A stretch of 54,552 nucleotides of DNA. It comes from Lachnospiraceae bacterium. GTDB taxonomy: Bacteria > Bacillota > Clostridia > Lachnospirales > Bianqueaceae. Of this stretch, positions 46,717-54,552 are shown in pieces. The DNA lies in contig JABUST010000117.1 in assembly GCA_021442595.1 (NCBI GenBank), forward strand, positions 1 to 54,552. Direction: 5' to 3'. The translations under genes were made by a program, and so were the position numbers. The notes beneath the pieces are model-generated. The model made no database searches. It saw nothing but the letters and a program-made list of their open reading frames with translations, and had not been told where the DNA came from. The stretch's first letter is position 1. Each line of letters starts with the position of its first letter.

Positions 46717-47275
46717 ACCCATGACACCGGAAACGGCGGAAGAGATTCAGGAAGAGATTCGTGAGGAGGCTCAGGTTGGTGAACAGGAAACCAATCAGGA
46801 GCAGACCCCCGAGACCCAGGTGGATCCCAACCTGAAGGCTGCCCTGGAAGCTGCAGAGAAATACGAGCAGATCAAGGATCAGCACCTTCGCCTGATGGCA
46901 GAGTTCGACAATTACCGCAAACGCACTACGAAAGAAAAAGAACAGAGCTTTGAAAGAGGTCAGCGCTGCGTGGTAGAGGCCATGCTTCCCGTGATCGACA
47001 ATCTTGAAAGAGCCATCGCTGCCGGGGGCCGGGAGGAGGATCCCTTCGCCAAAGGTGTGCAGATGACCTATGACCAGATGATCAAGGCCCTGAACCAGAT
47101 GGGTGTAGAGCAGCTGGAGGATGTGGGCAAGACCTTTGACCCCAACTTCCACGAAGCCATGATGCGGGTAGATGATGAAAACTTCAAAGAAGATGAGATC
47201 GTCGCCGTGCTGAGAAAGGGCTACACCATGAACGGAGCGCTCCTGAGAGCCTCCCTTGTAAAAGTTGCCAACTAA
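46703..47275 (+). CDS. grpE: Nucleotide exchange factor GrpE
   Basis: Releases ADP from DnaK. The 190-residue protein has an acidic Glu/Gln-rich tail (1-50), a long helix ending RLMAEFDNYRKRT, and the C-terminal beta domain with VVEAMLPVIDNLERA and EAMMRVD. AGGAGGA precedes the ATG inside the hrcA 3' end. It belongs to the CIRCE operon. Confidence 0.96.
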   Translation: MTQNEPMTPETAEEIQEEIREEAQVGEQETNQEQTPETQVDPNLKAALEAAEKYEQIKDQHLRLMAEFDNYRKRTTKEKEQSFERGQRCVVEAMLPVIDNLERAIAAGGREEDPFAKGVQMTYDQMIKALNQMGVEQLEDVGKTFDPNFHEAMMRVDDENFKEDEIVAVLRKGYTMNGALLRASLVKVAN

Positions 47276-47305
47276 TCGGCGCATAAAACAGTCATTCAAC
47301 AGGAC

Positions 47306-47357
47306 CGCATAAACGAAGCGCAAATAACGATGCGCTTATGCGACCCGCAAAAGCGGG
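47306..47357 (+). other. Hairpins between grpE and dnaK
   Basis: CGCATAA (47306-47312) pairs with TTATGCG (47336-47342), with an inner GCGCA (47318-47322)/TGCGC (47331-47335) stem, followed by CCCGC/GCGGG (around 47344-47356). No T-tract. A likely RNA-processing or stabilising structure that separates hrcA-grpE from the more abundant dnaK message. Confidence 0.6.
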
Positions 47358-47375
47358 GAAGTCCGAAACAAATAA

Positions 47376-49277
<1,902 letters not shown>

Positions 49278-49299
49278 TTTTAAGAAAGTCTAAGGAAAA

Positions 49300-50439
49300 A
49301 TGGCAGATAAACGAGATTATTATGAGGTCCTGGGCGTCAGCAAAACTGCGACGGAACAGGAAATCAAGCGGGCCTACCGTCAGCTTGCCAAAAAGTATCA
49401 TCCGGACGTAAATCCGGGTGATAAGGAAGCTGAAGAGAAGTTCAAGGAAGCAGCTGAGGCCTACGGTGTTCTGAGTGATCCCGACAAGAAGGCAAAGTAT
49501 GACCAGTTCGGTCATGCTGCCTTCCAGCAGGGCGGCGGCAGCGGCTACGAGAACATGGACTTCAGTGATATCTTCTCCTCCTTCGGAGATATCTTCGGTG
49601 GCTTCGGCGGTTTCGGAGATATCTTCGGCGGCGGCTCTCGCAGAACCAACCCCAATGCACCCCGTCAGGGCCGGGATATCCAGAGCCGCCTGAACATTTC
49701 CTTCAAGGATGCAGTGTTCGGCACTAAGGAAAATCTGGAGGTTGCCGTCTATGAGACCTGCCCCGAGTGTAACGGCACCATGGCAAAGCCCGGCACGCCC
49801 ATCGACACCTGTGCCACCTGTAAAGGCTCCGGTGTTCAGACGGTACAGATTCAGAGCCTTTTCGGTCCTGCCATGAGCCAGAGAACCTGCAGTTCCTGCG
49901 GAGGAAACGGCAAGTTTATCCGAGAGCACTGTTCCAAGTGCAGCGGCTCCGGCAAGGTGAGGATCAAAAAGACCTATGAGATATCCATTCCTGCCGGCAT
50001 TGATGACGGTCAGTCCATCCGCCTCAGCGGCAAGGGCGAGGCCGGTGTCAACGGAGGTCCCAACGGTGATCTGTACGTGACCGTGTATGTTCAGGATGAT
50101 CCCGTCTTTTCCCGGAAGGGCTGCGACCTCTTCCGCACTATGAATGTGTCCTTTGCCCAGCTGGCTCTTGGCTCTAAACTCCAGGTGGAGACTATGGATG
50201 GTACTCTGGAGTACGACCTGCCCTCAGGTACGGCCTCCGGCGCCCGGTTCCGCATGAAGGGTAAGGGTGTTCCCTACCTGCGCAGCGCTTCCCAGCGAGG
50301 CGACTTGTATGTCACCGTGAATGTGGAGATTCCAAAGAAGATGAATGAGAATCAGAAGCAGAAGCTTCGGGAGTTTGCCGAGGCCATGGGAGAAGGAAAC
50401 GGAAAAGAAGGAAAGAGCGGACTCTTCCGCAAGAAATAA
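49300..50439 (+). CDS. dnaJ: Chaperone protein DnaJ
   Basis: The Hsp40 that delivers clients to DnaK and triggers its ATPase. The 379-residue protein has the J domain with HPD at 34-36, a Gly/Phe-rich region (about 75-115) and the zinc domain with four Cys pairs: [32 protein letters not shown]. The first lacks the last Gly (Met instead), but all eight Cys are kept. C-terminal client-binding domains follow. The 23-base gap to dnaK and a strong terminator after it mark the end of the chaperone unit. Confidence 0.97.
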   Translation: MADKRDYYEVLGVSKTATEQEIKRAYRQLAKKYHPDVNPGDKEAEEKFKEAAEAYGVLSDPDKKAKYDQFGHAAFQQGGGSGYENMDFSDIFSSFGDIFGGFGGFGDIFGGGSRRTNPNAPRQGRDIQSRLNISFKDAVFGTKENLEVAVYETCPECNGTMAKPGTPIDTCATCKGSGVQTVQIQSLFGPAMSQRTCSSCGGNGKFIREHCSKCSGSGKVRIKKTYEISIPAGIDDGQSIRLSGKGEAGVNGGPNGDLYVTVYVQDDPVFSRKGCDLFRTMNVSFAQLALGSKLQVETMDGTLEYDLPSGTASGARFRMKGKGVPYLRSASQRGDLYVTVNVEIPKKMNENQKQKLREFAEAMGEGNGKEGKSGLFRKK

Positions 50440-50441
50440 TA

Positions 50442-50470
50442 GTGAAATCTATGCTCCGATAAGGTATACT
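50442..50470 (+). promoter_or_regulatory. Possible prmA promoter inside the dnaJ terminator
   Basis: GTGAAA (50442-50447, four of six), 17 bases, TATACT (50465-50470, five of six). The -10 box lies in the terminator loop, so a new transcript would start in the right arm and not refold it. Confidence 0.4.
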
Positions 50471-50488
50471 TGTCGGAGCATCGTTTTT
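50451..50488 (+). terminator. Terminator after dnaJ
   Basis: ATGCTCCGA (50451-50459) pairs with TCGGAGCAT (50473-50481), 13-base loop, then CGTTTTT. Confidence 0.9.
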
Positions 50489-50501
50489 ACAGGAGAAATC
50501 T

Positions 50502-51464
50502 ATGGAATACCATAAAATAACCGTACATACCGTCACCGAGGCTGTGGAAGCCCTGAGCTACGAGTTCCTGGAGCTGGGCTGCGGAGGTGTGGAGATCTTT
50601 GACCCCAAGGACATTCTGAACCAGGATAAGGAGCCCACCGCCTGGGATTTTATTGATGAAGACCTTTTGAAGGACCTGAACCGGGACGAGGTGCTGATGC
50701 GCTGCTACTTCTCTGTGGAAGTGCTGCCTACCCCCGCCGCTTTGGAGGATATGCTGCTGAAGATCCGGGCCGCCATGAGCAACATCAGTCAGTTCCTGCC
50801 TGTGGGTACCGGGGTCATCGACACGGATTCCGTCTTTGAAGAAGACTGGATGAATGCCTGGAAGAAGTACTACAAGCCCTTCCGTCTGGGACATCATATT
50901 TTTGTGGTGCCCTCCTGGATCGAGGCAGAGGGGGAAGAGGGAGACATCCGGCTGAACATTGACCCCGGAATGGCCTTTGGAACCGGCACCCATGAGACCA
51001 CCTCCATGTGCATGGCCATGCTGGAGGACCATGTGGAGGCAGGCTCCACGGTATTTGACATCGGCTGCGGCAGCGGCATTCTGGGCATCGTGGCTGCCAA
51101 GGTGGGAGCAGGAAAGGTCATCGGCTCGGACCTGGATCCCAACGCCGTGCTGGTGGCTAAAGAAAACGTTGAAAAGAATGACGTAGCGGACAAGCTGACC
51201 ATCTACCACGGAGACCTGACAGAGATCGATGCCTACAAGGATCTGAAGGCAGATCTCATCGTGGCCAACATCATTGCGGATGTAATCATTCTCCTGGCCT
51301 CTAAGATCCGTCCCTCCCTGAAGGAAAACGGGGTCTTCATATCCTCGGGCATCATCAAGGAGAGAAGAGAGGATGTGGAAGAGGCCCTGAAAGCCAACGG
51401 CTTTGACATCCTGGAGGTGGCCGAGAAGGGAAGCTGGGTCTGCATTCGTTCTGTAATGCGATAA
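50502..51464 (+). CDS. prmA: Ribosomal protein L11 methyltransferase
   Basis: Trimethylates lysines of L11 with SAM. The 320-residue protein has a short N-terminal substrate domain, DPGMAFGTGTHETT (about 152-165), the SAM-binding DIGCGSGILGI (about 186-196), and VANIIADVI. CAGGAG precedes the ATG. In Firmicutes it follows dnaJ and precedes rsmE, as here. Confidence 0.95.
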   Translation: MEYHKITVHTVTEAVEALSYEFLELGCGGVEIFDPKDILNQDKEPTAWDFIDEDLLKDLNRDEVLMRCYFSVEVLPTPAALEDMLLKIRAAMSNISQFLPVGTGVIDTDSVFEEDWMNAWKKYYKPFRLGHHIFVVPSWIEAEGEEGDIRLNIDPGMAFGTGTHETTSMCMAMLEDHVEAGSTVFDIGCGSGILGIVAAKVGAGKVIGSDLDPNAVLVAKENVEKNDVADKLTIYHGDLTEIDAYKDLKADLIVANIIADVIILLASKIRPSLKENGVFISSGIIKERREDVEEALKANGFDILEVAEKGSWVCIRSVMR

Positions 51465-51612
51465 GTTTTGATTTCGGAGAATAAAGCTGCAGGAGTTCTT
51501 TTCTGATGCAGGAGAAAACTAAGCGGCCTAAACATCCTGATTTTGCAGAAGACATAGCTGTAGAGGCATCTGCAGCTATCTGTGTTTTAGCGAGAGCAGA
51601 GGAGGGAACACC

Positions 51613-52362
51613 ATGCCGAAGTTCTTTATTACCAGAGAAGATGTACAGGGAAGCTACATCGTCATCCGCTCCGACGTGCACCATATCGTGAATGTGCTCA
51701 GGAAGGGGGAGGGGGATGTGATCTCTGTATGCGACGGCGCCGGCACGGATTATGAGTGCCGCATCATGCAGATCGCTCCGGGAGAGGACAGTCTGATCTG
51801 TCAGATCCTGGACCAAAGGCGCAGCAGTACCGAACCTCAGGTGGAGATCACGGTCTATCAGTCCCTGCCGAAGGGGGACAAGATGGAAACCGTCATCCAG
51901 AAGGGCGTGGAAGTGGGCGTCAGCCGGTTTGTGCCCTTTTATTCCGAGCGCTCGCTGATCCATCTGGATGAGAAGAAGGCCCAGCAGAAGGTCCAGCGCT
52001 GGCAGGGCATCTGCGAGGCGGCGGCCAAGCAGTCCGGCCGGGGATTGATCCCCACGGTGGAGGAGGTCCATTCCTTCCGCCGGGTGCTGCAGGAGGTCTC
52101 TTCCTACGACCTGCCCATTCTCTTTTATGAGAACGCAAGGGATGTGTCGCTGAAGAAACTTCTGACAGAATATGAGACGGAGAAGGGCGTTCCTGCCCGG
52201 GTGGCCATGTGGATTGGCCCGGAGGGAGGCTTTTCCGAGGCGGAGGTGCGGATGCTGAAGGAAGCCGGCTGCCGCCTCTGCGGTCTGGGAAGCCGAATCC
52301 TGCGGACAGAAACCGCAGCCCTGGCGGCCTCGGTGATGATCCTGTATCATTTCGACCGGTAA
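51613..52362 (+). CDS. rsmE: 16S rRNA m3U1498 methyltransferase
   Basis: A SPOUT methyltransferase. The 249-residue protein has an N-terminal PUA-like domain and the SAM-binding trefoil knot with WIGPEGGFSEAEV and LGSRILRTETAALAA, both family signatures. GAGGAGGG (around 51597-51605) precedes the ATG. The 148-base gap after prmA holds a hairpin, ATAGCTG (51554-51560) with CAGCTAT (51573-51579). Its stop codon region is duplicated downstream. Confidence 0.95.
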   Translation: MPKFFITREDVQGSYIVIRSDVHHIVNVLRKGEGDVISVCDGAGTDYECRIMQIAPGEDSLICQILDQRRSSTEPQVEITVYQSLPKGDKMETVIQKGVEVGVSRFVPFYSERSLIHLDEKKAQQKVQRWQGICEAAAKQSGRGLIPTVEEVHSFRRVLQEVSSYDLPILFYENARDVSLKKLLTEYETEKGVPARVAMWIGPEGGFSEAEVRMLKEAGCRLCGLGSRILRTETAALAASVMILYHFDR

Positions 52363-52394
52363 GTATATACAGCATTTCGACCAGTAAATATATA
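52348..52394 (+). repeat. 25-bp direct duplication of the rsmE 3' end
   Basis: CATTTCGACCGGTAAGTATA (from 52348) is repeated as CATTTCGACCAGTAAATATA (from 52373), period 25, with two changes. The copy includes the stop codon triplet TAA, so the gene is unharmed. Confidence 0.8.
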
Positions 52395-52406
52395 TAAGAG
52401 GAATCA

Positions 52407-53567
52407 ATGGAACATTATTTAGACAACGCCGCCACTACGAGACCCTCCGGCGGCGTCATCTCTGTCATCCGGCAGGTGCTGGAGGAGGATTGGGGAAACC
52501 CCTCTTCTCTGCACCGGAAGGGCCAGGAGGCGGAGAAGTACCTTCGAAGATCCAGGAGGCAGATCGCTTCGGTGCTGCTGACGGGGGAGGAGAGCGTTTT
52601 CTTTACCTCCTGCGCCACGGAGAGCACCAATACCTGTCTGAAGGGAGCCGTTTATAAGCAGCGCCACGTGGGCAAGCACATTCTTACCACCCGGGGGGAG
52701 CATGCGGCCACCTATGAGGTGCTGAAGGTCCTGGCTAATGAAGGCTTCGAGATCCAAGAGATCGATAATGACGAAACCGGCCGAATCCTGCTGCAGGATT
52801 TGGAGGCGAAGCTGAGACCGGACACGGCTCTGGTGACGGCGATCCATGTGAACAATGAGACCGGCGTCATCCAGCCCGTGAAAGAGATGGGCAAACTCAT
52901 TAAGGACAAGGCGCCCAAGGCTCTTTTTCATGTGGATGCCACCCAGTCCTTTGCCAAATATGCTTTGTTCCCGGATAAGTGGGGCATCGATATGATCAGC
53001 GCCAGCGCCCATAAGATCAACGGGCCCAAGGGTGTGGGTCTTTTATATTTGCGCCGGGGGCTGCAGATCCCTGCCCTTCTGGCAGGCGGCGGCCAGGAAA
53101 ACCGCTTCCGCTCCGGCACCGAGAATGTGCCCTTCATCGCAGGCTTCGGCCAGGCGGCGGAGGAGATGTGGAAGGACCATGAAGCCATTACCGCAGGAAT
53201 GCAGGAGATCAAGCTCCATCTGGTCCATCGGCTCCTGACGGAGCTGGAGGGAGTTACAGTGAACGGACCGTCTCCGGAAGACGGGGCCGCTCACATAGTG
53301 AACGTCCGCATTGACCGGGTGCGCAGTGAGGTGCTGCTCCACGCCCTGGAGGATGACGGGGTGTATGTCAGCTCCGGCAGCGCCTGCTCCTCCAATAAAC
53401 CTATGGAAAAGAGCCGGCCTCTGGCGGCCCTGGGGCTCAGCGCAGAGCAGATCGACAATTCTCTCAGAATCAGCTTCGGACGCTTCAGTGACATGACCGA
53501 TGCGGATGCCTGCGTGGACAGCATTCTGAAGAATGTGCCTGTGCTTAGGATGCACAGAAGAAGATAA
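52407..53567 (+). CDS. Cysteine desulfurase (NifS/IscS family)
   Basis: A PLP enzyme that removes sulfur from cysteine and passes it as a persulfide. The 386-residue protein has the PLP lysine Lys203 in SASAHKINGPKG and the active Cys327 in SSGSACSSNK, in the short-loop arrangement of the NifS branch. MEHYLDNAATT is the typical N-terminus. It is followed by thiI, so it probably supplies sulfur for tRNA 4-thiouridine. AGAGG precedes the ATG. Confidence 0.95.
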   Translation: MEHYLDNAATTRPSGGVISVIRQVLEEDWGNPSSLHRKGQEAEKYLRRSRRQIASVLLTGEESVFFTSCATESTNTCLKGAVYKQRHVGKHILTTRGEHAATYEVLKVLANEGFEIQEIDNDETGRILLQDLEAKLRPDTALVTAIHVNNETGVIQPVKEMGKLIKDKAPKALFHVDATQSFAKYALFPDKWGIDMISASAHKINGPKGVGLLYLRRGLQIPALLAGGGQENRFRSGTENVPFIAGFGQAAEEMWKDHEAITAGMQEIKLHLVHRLLTELEGVTVNGPSPEDGAAHIVNVRIDRVRSEVLLHALEDDGVYVSSGSACSSNKPMEKSRPLAALGLSAEQIDNSLRISFGRFSDMTDADACVDSILKNVPVLRMHRRR

Positions 53568-53649
53568 GCGGCAGATTTAAATACCGAAATGGCAGGATAT
53601 TCCTGTGCTTGCAGAGCTGATAGCTATTCAGAAAGACGAGGAAACATAT

Positions 53650-54552
53650 ATGCAGAAAGGCATTCTCATCAAATACGGTGAGATCGTTCTGAAAGGAAAT
53701 AACCGGGTTCAGTTTGAGAACCGACTCATCAAGGACATTCGCATTGCCCTGAAGGAAAAGGGCCGACCCTCCATATCCAAGGAGCAGGGCCGTCTGTTCA
53801 TCCAGGCTCCCGAGGGGGCAGGGGAGGAGTGGACCGAGGAGATCACGGAGCGGCTCACCAAGGTCTTCGGCATCATCGGCATCTGCCCTGTGGATGTGCT
53901 GGATGATGACCGCATCGAGACTCTCTGCAGCGGGGCTGTGGAGTATGTGAAGCGGGAGTTCGACCGACCCTGTACCTTCAAGGTCATCGCCCGGAGAGCG
54001 GATAAGCACTATCCCATGAACTCCATGGAGATCGGCGCCAAGGTGGGAGAGGCTGTTCTTTACGGTGTGGAAGGCTGGAAGGTGGATGTGAACGATCCCC
54101 AGGTGAAGCTCTTCGTGGAACTGCGCAGCCGGGTGTATGTGTACGGCAAGGAAGTGAAGGGTCTGGGAGGACTGCCGGTGGGGACCGGCGGCAAAGCCAC
54201 TTTGCTTCTCTCCGGCGGCATCGATTCCCCTGTGGCCGGATGGATGATGGCCAAGCGGGGCATCCAGCTCAGCGCCGTGTACTTCCATGCCCATCCCTTT
54301 ACCTCCGACAGAGCCAAGGAAAAGGTGCTGGAGCTGGCCCGCCTCCTCACCCCCTGGTGCGGTCACATGGTGGTCCATGTGGTCCCCTTCACCGCCATTC
54401 AGGAGGAGCTGCGCCGCTCCTGCCCGGAGGAGCTGTTTACGATCATCATGCGCCGCTTTATGATGCGCATCGCCCAGTCGGTGGCCAGGCGCTGCGGGGC
54501 AGGGGCTCTGGTGACCGGAGAATCTCTGGGGCAGGTCGCCAGTCAGACCATG
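53650..54552 (+). CDS. thiI: tRNA 4-thiouridine synthetase ThiI (cut by window end)
   Basis: Makes 4-thiouridine at tRNA position 8 using sulfur from a cysteine desulfurase. The 301 codons seen have no stop. They start MQKGILIKYGEIVLKGNN, show the N-terminal ferredoxin-like and THUMP domains (about 1-165), then the PP-loop LLLSGGIDSPVAGW (about 184-197) and the YFHAHPFTSDRA and LVTGESLGQVASQT stretches of the adenylation domain. GAGGAA precedes the ATG. Gram-positive ThiI usually lacks the rhodanese domain of E. coli; the end is outside the window. Confidence 0.95.
   Translation, partial: MQKGILIKYGEIVLKGNNRVQFENRLIKDIRIALKEKGRPSISKEQGRLFIQAPEGAGEEWTEEITERLTKVFGIIGICPVDVLDDDRIETLCSGAVEYVKREFDRPCTFKVIARRADKHYPMNSMEIGAKVGEAVLYGVEGWKVDVNDPQVKLFVELRSRVYVYGKEVKGLGGLPVGTGGKATLLLSGGIDSPVAGWMMAKRGIQLSAVYFHAHPFTSDRAKEKVLELARLLTPWCGHMVVHVVPFTAIQEELRRSCPEELFTIIMRRFMMRIAQSVARRCGAGALVTGESLGQVASQTM

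Noticed and set aside
51506-51691. Small frame between prmA and rsmE
   Set aside because: It overlaps the rsmE start in another frame, has no family features and no good ribosome site.

Overview
The window reads as chromosomal DNA of a Gram-positive anaerobe of the class Clostridia, most likely Lachnospiraceae. Supporting signs are strong AGGAGG ribosome binding sites, sigma-A type promoters, the HrcA/CIRCE chaperone operon, an Rpe/RpiB/PTS sugar locus, formate-THF ligase next to folD, and a ThiI-cysteine desulfurase pair. The organism is inferred from gene content only. No rRNA, tRNA, CRISPR array or insertion sequence was seen.

Layout. (1) 1-4300 is an accessory edge: an FtsH-like AAA ATPase that seems to have lost its protease domain, then a PLD-nuclease/superfamily II helicase with a DUF3427-type tail, ending in a 33-bp tandem repeat. 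(2) 4368-10066, minus strand: sodium symporter, a small frame-broken gene, GH2 beta-mannosidase and an S10-like serine carboxypeptidase. (3) 10350-15154: rpsO and pnp with elaborate leader hairpins, and pepF on the minus strand. (4) 15318-23654: ftsK/spoIIIE, fhs, folD, rimO, pgsA. (5) 23713-34840: a DNA repair and proteostasis run of recA, uvrB, uvrA, clpC and radA, followed by a membrane-anchored protein of unknown function. (6) 34912-44106: a self-contained PTS sugar locus. A LacI regulator sits between a minus-strand operon (rpiB, rpe-like epimerase, GH1 6-phospho-beta-glucosidase) and a plus-strand operon (EIIBC, unknown TIM-barrel-like protein, EIIA, HPr, EI). (7) 44105-52362: hemW, hrcA, grpE, dnaK, dnaJ, prmA, rsmE with CIRCE. 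(8) 52407-54552: cysteine desulfurase and a thiI cut by the window end.

The most interesting system is the PTS locus. It carries every phosphorelay component, and its RpiB plus Rpe/AlsE-like pair is exactly what would turn allose 6-phosphate into allulose 6-phosphate and then fructose 6-phosphate. With the GH1 6-phospho-glycosidase this suggests a route for allose or beta-allosides. The same parts list, from memory, occurs in a Listeria cassette linked to D-allose use. The HPr lacks the usual register around regulatory Ser46, and a protein of unknown function is embedded in the operon. A GTGTTTA/TAAACAC motif recurs in both divergent promoters and inside the lacI terminator loop.

Other points worth a second look: a small ORF that is intact only if an A8 run has one more A; palindromes sharing a TGCAGG core around rpsO and pnp; a promoter that appears to lie inside the dnaJ terminator; and a terminator pointing the 'wrong' way between two minus-strand genes.
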